A stretch of DNA of 64,000 nt from Selaginella tamariscina (Eukaryota; Streptophyta; Lycopodiopsida; Selaginellales; Selaginellaceae): positions 372,001-436,000 of the forward strand of contig PUQB01000033.1 of NCBI GenBank assembly GCA_003024785.1, written 5' to 3'. This document shows positions 22,122 to 33,940 of this stretch, in pieces (positions within the stretch are counted from its first letter, which is position 1; the number at the start of each line of letters is the position of its first letter). The position numbers and the translations under genes were made by a program. The notes under the pieces were generated by a model. The model was not told the origin of the DNA, did no database searches, and worked only from the letters and a program-made list of their open reading frames with translations.

Positions 22122-22800
22122 ATGAAGTAACCAGATATGCAACAGAAGATCTACAAGAACTTCCTTTTTCTACTTCTGTCTTCAGATACTGCACGATAAA
22201 GTTGGTGATACGGTGGAAGAGGAGGATACTTAACAGGAATGCACAAGTTATGATTTTAAAACGTACTTTGACATGCATTGCATGGGAATCTGCAAATAAT
22301 CATTGGAAGTCAGGTCCAAATCATGTAGAGAGTGAAGGAAAATATATTTTTTTATTAAACTAAACCCTAAACCCAATGAATCTTTTGTAAAATCATATAC
22401 TATGAATATTTTATACTTGAATATGAAATACCTTGTGGATGAGCGACACTTGACACATATCCAACATCATAGTTGACCATTAATTGTATGACCGGTGGTT
22501 CTATGGCAAAGAGACTGTCTACTTACGGAAGAAAGATGTGGAATGATTTATAGAGCAAGCAGAAGAGCCTCTTTACGAAACACTATAGAACAATGGAGTC
22601 CGCATAAACAACATTTCCATCACAAGCAACAAGCTTTCAAACTACTTAATGTGAAACCAATACTCTTTAAACCATCATCGGGTTCTACATGCAGACACAT
22701 TTACACTTTCCAAATGCACTGCAAGTTGTGGTTCCACTGTCTCGAGCTCAAGAGTTTGCCTTCAAAATGAGCATGCACTTGTTTCTCTTTCTCCTTAGTC
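22122..22800 (+). other. Blocks E (3' part) and F, unit 2
   Basis: Begins inside block E (AATGAAGTAACCAGATATGC), where a deletion joins it to upstream unit sequence. It reads RYCTIKLVIRWKRRILN-like peptides, then AT-rich DNA with a CCCTAAACCC word near 22365. Block F runs 22490-22800 (WFYGKET.., LTSNKLSNYL-like). A degenerate relative of the unit 1 segments. Confidence 0.35.
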
Positions 22801-23967
22801 CTTATTGATCATGTCTTAACATATGCTCATGTGTGCATAGTTAAGATAATACATTGGAGGAGCTACATAAAAACTAATATCAACATTAACTGAGATTGTA
22901 GTTGATTTGATGCCAAAGAGAAAATTAACAAAAAAACCACGGTACAAAAATTAATGAAAGTCTGCCTTCAGAGCTACCATACCACTGAGGTTGATATCAA
23001 CACTATATGTATTGTTGTATATGTATGTGTATGTACAAGGTAGTTAAAACACCCTTTAAATCCTCTAAAACCCACACACATGTATATTATACATGGCACT
23101 CCTAATTGTTATATAAGTCGTATTATTTTAATTAAAAAATATGTATGTTTAGTTTGTTTTAATTGCATAAGGATATATATGCTTAATGCAAACTGCATGT
23201 TCATTATTAAATATTTTATTAATAAATATTAATTTATAAAAATGTCAAGTTAATGAATATGTATTGTATTATTATACAACCTGAGTAAAACACCACATGT
23301 TAGAGGTCTATAACACAACATATACATACTAACTGTGTATACGTGTGTGTTTAGGTTTGTATATACATACTTTTCTTTGAGATCGTTACAACCCAATGGT
23401 AAAAGCAATACATCACTACTAAATTAATTTTTATAAGTTGAGAATAAAATGAATACTATTGTATATATATTTTGCAAGTCATAACATATAATGGTAATAA
23501 CTTGCATAATTGTGTTGAAAATTGCATGCATAGGTGTAACAAGGTATCAAAAACACAATCAATAAATAATAAAATGCATGATTGAGCAGTCGTGTGTAAG
23601 AACATTATGTATTAAGTAAGGTTAGTTTTGATGTGGGAGAGGTTTCTTGCTCATTTATATATTTTCTAATATATATTGTTTTACATAAATATTTTCCTCA
23701 TTTACAACCCAGTCAGCCATGTAATGTCGTGCTCTGGAAGAAGGAAGATTTAATTTAACTGCAATATTACAAGCAATTATTTTGAATATTAAATTATGAT
23801 AATAAATCTTAAAGAATGAAAATTACATAAACTGTTAATATGTGTAAATATAAACATTTAATCTCAAAATTAAAACTAATGTACAAATCGTACAACATGC
23901 ACGCACACACACAGGCATGATCATCGTCTTTACCCTAGATTCATTATACAACCAGTTTATTTGGATG

Positions 23968-24197
23968 TGTAAGTATATTATAGCTTTAGCCTCATCAGCC
24001 TCTCAGTCAAATTTTTAAAGTTTATGTTATCCATAATTATGGATTTCTTTTGTACTCATGCATGGTTCTTCATCTTGTCCCGCCCCTTATTATAGTTACC
24101 AATTTCAGCAGACTCGGACGGGATTCGAGAATTTGTTTTAGCTTTAGTAGTCTCCTTGTGCGTAGTTTTTTAAGCTTGATTATGTTCTCAACTTGTT
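23968..24197 (-). pseudogene. Inverted degenerate copy of zinc-ribbon exon 3, unit 2
   Basis: Minus-strand words ACTACGCACAAGGAGACTAC, AACTATAATAAGGGGCGGGA and CTGATGAGGCTAAAGCTA match sense exon 3 (25013-25260) in order. Same position in the unit as the copy at 18870-19115. Confidence 0.65.
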
Positions 24198-24623
24198 GGG
24201 AATTTCCCAAGCAAGTTAATCGTGTAATATAATTAGCATTTTGCCAGTTTTACAACAAGTTAAGTGTAATTAATTGCCTGTTTTCTCCCATATACAGGTT
24301 CAAATCTCATTCCTCAAAATTCTTTTTAAGTAATCTATTAATTGTATAATATGCAAAATACTTTATTCAGCAACATGTTTTGAATTAGCATATACATAAT
24401 TTGACATATAAAATATTATATAGATAATATCAAGTGTATGACAGGCTGCATTTTAAGTTAAACTGGTGATTTGTTGTTTTGTCAATCTTTTTAATAAATT
24501 TAGGTACCTGGTGTCACATTTTGCCTGGATATTTCATGTGAACCCCTCTAAATTTAATCCCATTGATAGATTTGAGCCGTCATAACCCACTGGTAGATTC
24601 AAGTCATTGGAATAACATTTGGG

Positions 24624-24658
24624 TTATATAAATAAGTTGAATAACTCTAGGGTTTACA
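24624..24658 (+). promoter_or_regulatory. TATA box and telo-box, zinc-ribbon copy 2
   Basis: TTATATAAATAAG at 24624-24636 and CTCTAGGGTTTAC at about 24645-24657. The leader-intron donor GTAAGT is at 24681. Confidence 0.6.
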
Positions 24659-24805
24659 AAGCTCACCATCGGCTGTACGTGTAAGTATGTTCTTGTCTTT
24701 AAGTATTCAGCATGAAATAATATAATGTTTTTACAAATGTTTTTTTTCTTGTTCTTACAATGTATTCTTTATAACAACTTAACTAATGTTCAATCATCAT
24801 AGCAG

Positions 24806-25260
24806 ATTTCTATAGAAGAATCAGAAATTTTCTTCTGGGGTAGTATTTGACTTGGATTGTACTGTATAACAAACGACCGGTGGACAAGAAATGGAATCTC
24901 ATGAGAGCGTATGGATATGAATGTTAAGGACTATGTGGATAAGGTAAGGTTTTGAAATACAAATTGTATAATCTGAAAAATGTGCTTCATTTCACTATAC
25001 ATTAATTTGCAGGCAAGTTCACAACGTAAGCAGCCTAGCAAGCTTAAAGTGAAGCTGAAGAAATTACGCACAAGGAGGATCATAAAGCAAATTTTTCAAG
25101 CCTGCGATTTGATAACTATAATAAGGGGCAGAACAAGATGAAGTACCACTGCATGAATAAGCAGTGCAAAAAGGAGTTCATTATTGTGGGTAGCCTAAGC
25201 TTCAATAATCTGACGAAGAAGCTGAGGAGGCTAAAGCTTTATTATAGCACATTTAATTAA
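24806..25260 (+). pseudogene. Small zinc-ribbon gene, copy 2 (first Cys pair lost)
   Basis: Exon 2 24806-24943, intron 24944-25012, exon 3 25013-25260. A deletion of about 28 bp relative to copies 3 and 4 removes the CPVC knuckle (TTTTTCAAGCCTGCGATTTG at about 25095). The distal HCMNKQCKKEF half and the C-terminal basic helix are kept. An AATAAA follows the stop (about 25272). Without one metal-binding pair it should not fold as a ribbon, so it is probably dead. Confidence 0.6.
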
Positions 25261-26117
25261 ATGAGACTGAATAAATAATGGGTGTTATTCAAATATGAGT
25301 CAATTTATATGTTTCGAATATAAAATGATTTTACCTCCAGAAAATTATCTGCTTTTTCTATATTATTTATTATTATTTTTTATTATTATTATTACTATAA
25401 AAGGGAATAACATAAATGTGATTGCTATGTTGTGTGCTCCATGGCCACAGTAACTCCTCTCATCAGGCTTTTACTGTCTTCAACAACAAAGGGTTCAAGC
25501 ATTTGCACTATTTGTACATGGCATGTGCCTTCAACAGATTACTTGCAAAAGTATATTTGTAAAACAATATTTATATATATGTATGTATGTATGTATATAA
25601 ATATATAGTGTGTGTGTCACACATGAACATGCAACTTTACCTTTTAACCTTTGTTATTTTATTAAAAAATATAGTTCAATAACATTATATTTCTTTAATA
25701 ATTAATTTTACCTATTTTTTATGATTAACAAATAAAGATTTAAAACAAATATTGTGCTCATGGCATAAATCTAGGAAACTTTTTCTTAAGATTTCTAACC
25801 CGTACAAGTATAATCGGAGGTAAGATTTAGCTAAAAGTTCTTTCATTAATATTCTTTAAAGTAAAATCTACCGATGACATGCGTCAATCCACGCACCACA
25901 AACACGGATTCAAATGCAACTTATAAAAAGTGAAGACGTATGGTTAGACTTAGTTTTTGCAAGTATATACGAAAAATACTTGTTAATATTTATATATTTA
26001 CATATTAATATCCATATTATATATGTATATAAGTGAGTGTATATATAGCTGTTCTGAATAGAATATTCTACATATTAACTTGTCCAAAGCCTAAGATCTT
26101 GTAGCCTCGCATGTGGC

Positions 26118-26351
26118 ATGTATTACTGGATATATACACGTAATATATATGTCACAAACATCCATATGAATAGTCATTTTTATTGTTACACAAACATAGC
26201 CTATGTTATTGTTATCCACATTATAGTTCAAGAAATTCTTGCCAGTATACACATATATAGTGTTTTGGATAAAATATCACATGCCAACATTTATATAAAA
26301 TGGCTTGCACCTAAATATAGAGAAGAAGATTATAAATTTAAATGTTCATAG
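26118..26351 (+). other. Second copy of the junction open frame (77 codons)
   Basis: A relative of the frame at 21143-21370 with the same N-terminal (YTRNIYVTN) and C-terminal (LAPKYREEDYKFKCS) segments in one frame. The middle differs by several codons without losing the frame. Not recognised; a spliced last exon of a unit-borne gene is possible. Confidence 0.3.
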
Positions 26352-29219
26352 TGAGTGTATGCCATTCTATATACGTATAATACTTTAATAAATCCACACG
26401 TGTATAGGAGCATGCACTTTATCAAAGTTTATACTTTACATCTACATTTTGTATCTATGACCAAGTCTCAACAGGCTGTGCAAACAGATCCATAACCATG
26501 GGATGTAGCTAACAAGATCCACTGGTACTAAAACTTGTGCTCCATCCTAGAATATATATAAGTACACATATGTAGCATATATATACATATATACACTATA
26601 TAAACATGCACAGTGTGTATATACACATATACAAACACGTTCATATATCTATTTATATGAAAGAAGTAGAGCTTATATGTGTTTATATATACAAAGAAGT
26701 ATCTAATTATTAATATCTTGTATGCACACACACAGAATAATTACATGCATGCATAATATATAACACATAACACCAACACATTCCCACTCTTTTATAAAGA
26801 ATATTTCTAACATATATTAAAATTTACAATATATATACAATCTATTATACTAAAAGTAAGTGTCTACATACACACACACAAGTTTTATTGTAATGTATAA
26901 TACTATATCTTTATATTCATTTCAAATATGTTTGTGTTCACCTCAAATATGTTTACTTTAAGGAATTTGCAATTGAGGTGGATATCATGTTTGAGAAATG
27001 CAAACGTTTCAACATAAAAAAAACAAGATTTTTTTAGGAAAGATGTTATTATAAGATAAGATTTTTAATAACCTTGTAATTCACAATTTTGATAATTAAA
27101 GAATTATTTAACAGTAAGAAATATAAATGTCTCAAATTCATATAACTTTCTTATCTCAATCATTAAAAACTTTTAATAGTTCAAAAGAGATATTATTAAA
27201 AGAATTATCATCTTAGTTTATAAGGTGTTAGCACTATTTTATGATATATGTATAATAAATTAAAAAATGCTAAAGTGCACATCATAGATATCACAATTTA
27301 ACAAAATTTAAAAGATAATGGTCTATACATAAAAAAAAAAAACATACATTACTTATTAAGTAGCTTGTAAAAGAACTTAAAAATAGTTAGAATATGATTT
27401 ATATTATTGAAAAGTTAGAGTTCACTTTAATTGCATATTACAATGGTATTTAAAATTGAAAATATTAATGCATATGTGAATAAAAAAGATTAGTGATTCA
27501 AAAGATTGAGTATTATATGAAAGAAATAATGCTAAAATAATTAACTTAGATGGGCTACAAGTATGTTTAAAGTGTTGTTAATATTACTCTAAATGTTAAT
27601 TAAGTATTTAGAGAGGGGTTATTTAAATCATGTATTATGTATAAGATGATTCATTTGCAATTGGTGATAAATTATTATTATGTAGCCATAAAATTTTAAT
27701 ACTACTATTTAAAATTTTAAAATTATTAATTATTGTTTTGAAAAAGTGACATACTGAAAAGCTGCAATAAGTACTAAGGGAAAAATTAGATTTTCTTATA
27801 AGTAAAATACTTGATTAATTAACTGCTAGAAGAATAAGTTAAATTTTATTTATTATTTTGTAAATTTTTAATATAATTCCATATAAGAAGTTATCAAAGA
27901 TTAAAAAAAAGATAGAACTACCACTTACTTTATGATTTTGTGATGGTGAACTTGTATTAAAAAGTTCTTGTTCATGTTATTAATCGAAAACAATTTTTAA
28001 ATGCACTTATTAATTATTTATTTTGTCAAGGATGCCAATTTAGTTTTTATATTAGTTAATTAGAGGGTTAGTTGATGTGAAAAAAGGGTGGTTGAAGCGG
28101 GAATGTGTAATAATTTCATTTGAAACAATATGCATTATTATTAATTTTATATGCTTATGATGTGGATTTATTAGTGCATACATGGGTTAATATACAATAA
28201 CATTTTAAATGTGTTAAATAGTTTTTGTCGAGAGTCTAAATATTCAAAAAACACATAACAAAATGTGTTTAAACTTATTTTATTAACAAGATGAATTTCA
28301 GTATATTAACATTTAGTACATTGATTCAATAAGTAAAACAAATAATAAATATTGTATCGTTATGTTATTAGTAGAAAGCATTGTAAGCAAATTATTATTA
28401 CAATACACATAAATTTACATATATTATTAATGAAGACTATTTTGAAATTTTTTATAAAACCTCTGGATGTAATGAGAAACACTTTAATTATTTCACTTAA
28501 GTCTTTAAAGAGTAGTCAAATGAATGTCATTAAATACTTCGAAAAAGTCTATGTAAAAGTTATCATAACCCTAGGTTTGCCTAACCCCTTGAGTAAGGTT
28601 AAAACGCATACTTAATATCAACCTACTCATGAATATTAAATAAAATAAGTGTAACACATATTAGTGTTTCAAAGAGACCAATTTGTGTACCAAAGGCCTT
28701 TTGTGTTACCGATTAATTGACCTTGAATGTTGACACTATTATGTCTAAAATATATCTACATCTATAGAGAGTTAATCAAATTTATTTCGTTCAATAACTA
28801 GTTTGTACATGTGAAATATAAATATTGTCCTCAATAAATGTTTTCTTAATCTAATAGAGGTATTGTTCTTGTTGCTTAGTACACCAAAATTGTATATGCA
28901 TCCTAATTTATAAGGGCAACATTGTTTGTGCTTCTAACCAATATAATATGAATTCTCATTATCAATTTATAAGAGTTCATAATGAGGAATTATAGAGTTG
29001 GCACCTACGATTAAACCTATGTATTATATGATTTAAAAAGATGAAAAATAAATTATATATTATTTTAAGATGTTTAATTTATGCAAATAAGCAACAACGG
29101 TTTATAAAAATCACTTTATTACACACTTTTATTAAGCATTTAATTAGCTTTTAATTAAAATATTTATAAAACAAAATTAAATTATTATATAAATAATTTG
29201 ACTTTTACATTCTTATTAA

Positions 29220-30540
29220 ATATGAATTTTCATTCATAAAGCATTTTCCATCCTATTCTAAACTATTATAAGACATCGAAATATCTTTTGTAATAAGTCT
29301 GTTGGTCAACCCATGCCTCACTATTAAGGTACCAATGGATGAATATGTGTTCAACCTCACTGTGTGAAGAGCCCTGTAAAGAAAAGCGAAATGATTCAAT
29401 ACAGACTTCAGTTTGAAATGTAGCATAAACTATGTTGATTAGCACCAAGATGGACTAAATGAGATGCTAAGTGATCGTTGTCCTGTCCTGCAAATTTATT
29501 TGACCACCTTATTTTCTAGGAGTCAGATGAAGATTTGCCTTGCTTTTCTTGATATTCCAATCCAACTCTATTTAAGGCACGATCTGATGTAACTATGGAG
29601 TTCCACGGGACCTTTAGTTTACAGCCAGCTATCCTGGGCGGAGATGGAGCAAGATGAGTAAGTAGAAAGCTTTAGTGGAAGACATTTTCCATGGATATGA
29701 TGCTTTTCTTCACTGAGATGTGCCTAGGCATCACACTCCAACACTCAAGCATGACTTCAGTGACTATTTGGTAGCTTATGAAGCTCCCACTGACAAATGA
29801 AGTAGCCAGATATGCGGCAAAAGATCTACATGAACTTCCTTCTTCTACTTCTGTCTTCAGATACTACATGACAAAGTTCATGATACGGTGGAGAGGAGGA
29901 TACTTAATAGGAATGCACAAGTTATGATTTCAAAACGTACTTTGATATGATTGCGTGGGAAGTCAGGTCCAAGTCATGTAGAGAGTGAAGGAAAATATAG
30001 TTTTTTTTATTAAACTAAACCCAATCTCTTATAAAATCATTAGTGTAGCATAGTCTTAAAAATATACTATGAACACTCTATACTTGAATATGTCAATTGG
30101 ATGAGTGACACCTGACTGGGAAAGTGTTGTTCGGCTCGATGAGAAGCCAACACTATAGTTGACTATGACAAGTAATTCTAAAGAGACTGTTTGGGATTCC
30201 TCTAGAGCATGATTTTCATACCTATAGAAGAAAGATGTGGAAAGATTTACATAGCAAGCGGAAACACTAGAACCATCGAGTCCGCATGAAAACATTCCCA
30301 TCACAAGCAACAAGCTTTGAAACTACTTATGTGAAACCAGTACCATCATCGAGTTTTACTTGCAGACACATTTACGCTCTCCAAATGCACTGCAAGCTGT
30401 GGTTGCACTGTCTCAAACTCAAGAGTTTGCCTCCAAAATGATGAGGATGCGCTTGTTTCTCTTTCTCCTTAGTAATGTCACAATTCTCTATGGTGCTACA
30501 CGAAACCTAAAATGGGGGTTTACATATCTACTTAAAAGTC
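29220..30540. other. Blocks E and F, unit 3
   Basis: Homologous to 16745-17830. Holds the minus-strand WVDQQTYYKRYF frame (29266-29448), plus-strand LTNEVARYAAKDLHELPSS.. and YYMTKFMIRW-like peptides (29790-29960), and block F at 30180-30480. Not recognised. Confidence 0.35.
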
Positions 30541-32274
30541 ATGCATATTGATTTCCTTTATTAGTTTTATATTTATTGTACTATAATAGTCCTTATTGAT
30601 CAGGTCTTAGTTAACATGTAAAACATAAGCATATATATATATGTTCATGTGCAAAGTTAAGATAATATATTGGAGCTACATGAAAACTAAAATCAACATT
30701 AACTGCTATTAACTCGTGACAAATCCTCATTAGAGAGTCAACATGGTCTGCTACAGAGTCCATGACATGGTTACCTTACCATTTTAACAATCTTCAATTT
30801 CATCACATGCCATTTGATAACTATACGTGAGGGACGAGCATACTGGTGTTGATAGTAAATACAATTGTATGGTCTTGTGGATGTAATTACACAATGATTA
30901 GTATTTTATGAACTTTATAAAATGACATATGTAAGGATAAGTGGACAAAAAGGGATCATGGGTCAATATATTTCATTTTACTTATTTTCAATATATATAT
31001 GATTGGTTCTACATTATCAAATTGTGTGTATTATATATAAAATATCCTTCACTACACCTATTCTCTTCTCACTTTTCATCCCATTTAAAACCAATAGACT
31101 AGAAAATGCCTTTGCGGCAACCTCATGAATTCGTTTGAGATTACAGCTGATTTGATGCGAAAGAGAAAATTAACAAAAAAAAACCACAGTATAAAAATTA
31201 ATGAAAACCTACCTTTAGAGCTACCAGACCACTGATGACGTTCTTCTTGAGGCTGATATCAACACTGTACATATTGTTGTATATGTATGTGTATGTACAA
31301 GGTAGTTAAAACACCCCCTTAAATCCTCTAGAACCCAAACACATGTATATTATACATGGCACTTGTAGTTGTTATATAAGTCATAATTAATTTGAGATTT
31401 TATATAAAATTTATTATTTTATTAAGTATTATTTAAATTAAAAAATATGTATTTTTAAATTATTTTAATTACATGCTTAATGCAAAATGCATGTTCATAG
31501 TCTATATTAATATTTATTAAGCAATATTTAATATTTTATTAATAAATATTAAATTATAAAAAATATCAAATTAATGATTATGTATTGTAATATTATGCAA
31601 GCTGAGTAGAACAACAAATGTTAGAGGTTTATACCACAAGATCGTTAAAATCGAATAGTAAAAACAATACATCATAGTAATTAATTTTTATAAGTTGTGA
31701 TAAAATGAATACTATTGTATATATATTTTGTAAGTCTTAACATATTTATCATGGTTAGTGGTTTATAATGGTAATAACTTACTCACATAATTATGTTGAA
31801 AATTGCATGCATAGGTGTAACAAGGTATCCCAAAATTGCAAAAACACAATAAATAAATAATAAAATGCATGGTTGAGCAGTCACCTGTAAGAACATTATG
31901 TATGTATTAAGGTTAGTTTTAATGTGGGATATATTCAGTGGTTTCTTGCTCATCTATATATTTTCTAATATATATTGTTTTACATAAATATTTTCATGGC
32001 TTAAGCATTTACAACCCAGTTAGCTATGTAAATGTCACGCTAAGGTTGTCCAAGAAGGAAGATTTAATTTAAATGCAATGTTGCAAGCAGATGTTTCTAA
32101 TATTAAATTATAATAATAAATCTTAAAGAATGAAAATTACATAAATTGTTAGTATGGGTAAATATATTTATTTAATCTCAAAATTGTACAAATCGTACAA
32201 CATGCACGCACACGTACCAAGGCGATGATCCTGGTCTTTACCTTAGATTCATTATGTAACCAGTTTATTTGGAT

Positions 32275-32480
32275 GTGTAAGTATATTACAGCCTTAGCCT
32301 CGTCAGCCTCTCAGTCAAATTATTAAAGTTTTGTTACCCATAATTATGGATTTCTTTTGTACTCATGCATGGTTCTTCATCTTGTCCTGCCAATTATTAT
32401 TTTAGCAGACTATCCACCCTTTAGCTTTAGTATTCTCCTTGTGAATAGTTTTTTAAGCTTGATTATGTTGTGAACTTGTT
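32275..32480 (-). pseudogene. Inverted degenerate copy of zinc-ribbon exon 3, unit 3
   Basis: Minus-strand homology to 33255-33524, shorter than in units 1 and 2 because the CPVC-side part is reduced. Words GGCTGACGAGGCTAAGGC and ACAAGATGAAGAACCATGCA are visible. Confidence 0.6.
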
Positions 32481-32863
32481 GGGAATTTCCCAAGCAAGTT
32501 AATGGTACGCATTTTTGCCAGTTTTACAAGTTAAGTGTAATTAATTGCATTCCTCAAAATTCTTTTGAAATAATCAAATAATTGTATAATATGCAAAAAC
32601 ATCAAAATACTTTATCAAACAACATGTTTTGAACTAGCATATACATAATTTGACATATAAAATATTATGGAGATAATATCGACAAGCTGCATTTTAAATT
32701 AAACTGGTGATTTGCTGTTTTGTCAACCTTTTTAATAGATTTAGGTCCTTGGTGTCACGTTTTGCTCGGATATCTTTGTGAACCCCTTTAAATTTAATCC
32801 CATTGATCGATTTGAGCCGTCGTAACCAACTGGTAAATTCAAGCCATCGGAACAGCATTTGGG

Positions 32864-32898
32864 TTATATAAATCACTTGAATAACACTAGGGTTTACA
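32864..32898 (+). promoter_or_regulatory. TATA box and telo-box, zinc-ribbon copy 3
   Basis: TTATATAAATCA at 32864-32875 and CACTAGGGTTTAC at about 32886-32898. The leader-intron donor GTAAGTGTG is at 32926. Confidence 0.6.
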
Positions 32899-33048
32899 AG
32901 AACCCAAGCTCACCAGCGGCTACATGTAAGTGTGTTCCTGTCTTAAGTATTCAGCATGAAATCCTATGATGCTTTCACAAATTTTTTCTATTCTTATAAT
33001 GTATCTCTTATAACAACTTAACTAATGTTCAGTCAATCATCATAGCAG

Positions 33049-33524
33049 ATTTCTATAGAAGAATCAGAAATTTTTTTCTGGGGTAGTATTTGACTTGGAT
33101 TGTACTGTATACAGTACGACAAGTGGACAAGAAATGGAATCTCATGAAGAGCGTATGGATATGAATGTTAAGGACTCTGTGGATAAGGTAAGGTTTTGAA
33201 AATAAAATTGTAATTTGAAAAATATGCTTCATTTGACTATACATTAATTTGCAGGCAAGTTCACAACGTAAGCACCCTAGTAAGCTTAAAGTGATGCTGA
33301 AGAAATTACGCACAAGGAGGATCGTAAAGCAAATTTTTCAAGCTTGTCCTGTTTGTAGATGTTCTGCTCAATTTGATAACTATAATAAGGGGCAGAACAA
33401 GATGAAGTACCATTGCATGAACAAGCAGTGCAAAAAGGAGTTCATTATTGTGGGTAACCTAATCTCCAACAATTTGACGAAGAAGCTGATGAGGCTAAAG
33501 CTATCTTATAGCACATTTAATTAA
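33049..33524 (+). CDS. Small zinc-ribbon protein gene, copy 3 (best preserved)
   Basis: Leader exon ends 32925; exon 2 33049-33187; intron 33188-33254 (67 bp, GTAAGG..TTTGCAG); exon 3 33255-33524. From ATG 33134 the protein is about 107 aa: MESHEERMDMNVKDSVDK from exon 2, then ASSQRKHPSKLKV, a very basic KKLRTRRIVKQIF, the ribbon CPVCRC..HCMNKQCKKEF, and a basic C-terminal KKLMRLKL. It is predicted to bind zinc and, given the charge, nucleic acid. An upstream in-frame TAG at 33056 argues for ATG 33134 as the start. Three paralogues occur in the window, each in the same place in its unit. Family not recognised; the C-x2-C..C-x4-C-x3-F spacing recalls transposase zinc ribbons. Confidence 0.6.
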
Positions 33525-33879
33525 ATGAGACTGATTAACTATATATATATGTTATTCAAATGGGTATTATTATGAGTCAATTTAGAAATGCCAGACATAA
33601 AGATAAATATTAACATATTTGTATCGTGTGGTTTTCTTCACGCATGCAATCTCTAGATACGTTTCGAATATGAAATGATTTTACCTCTAGAAAATTATCT
33701 GCTTTTTCTATATTATAGTATTATTATTAATTTTTTATTATTATTATAAGGAATAACATAAGTGTGATTTGCTATGTGGACATGGACGGACTGTTAATCT
33801 AGAATATACAGTGCCTTCAATGGATTAGATTGAGCAAAAGTATATATGTAAAAAATATATATATATAATTATAATAAGA

Positions 33880-33940
33880 AGAGGAGAGAGAAGAGAGAGG
33901 AGAGAGAGAGAGAAGAGAGAGAGGAGAGAGAGAGAGACAC
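33880..33940. repeat. GA-rich microsatellite, unit 3
   Basis: Interrupted purine tract of GAGAGAG and AGAGGAG words at the site equivalent to the unit 1 (GA)n run. Confidence 0.85.

Larger units (their letters stand above)
21307..26289. repeat. Tandem array unit 2 (about 5.0 kb, internally deleted)
   Basis: Same landmark order as unit 1, but the AT-rich 2.8-kb part and the start of block E are missing. The sequence passes directly from the 22080 segment (AAAAACAAGATTTCTTAGG) into the middle of block E (AATGAAGTAACCAGATATGC) at about 22122. It then has block F (22490-22800), the inverted exon copy (23968-24197), promoter (24624) and zinc-ribbon copy 2 (24806-25260). Units 1, 3, 4 and 5 keep the AT-rich part, so this is a deletion in unit 2. 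Confidence 0.8.
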
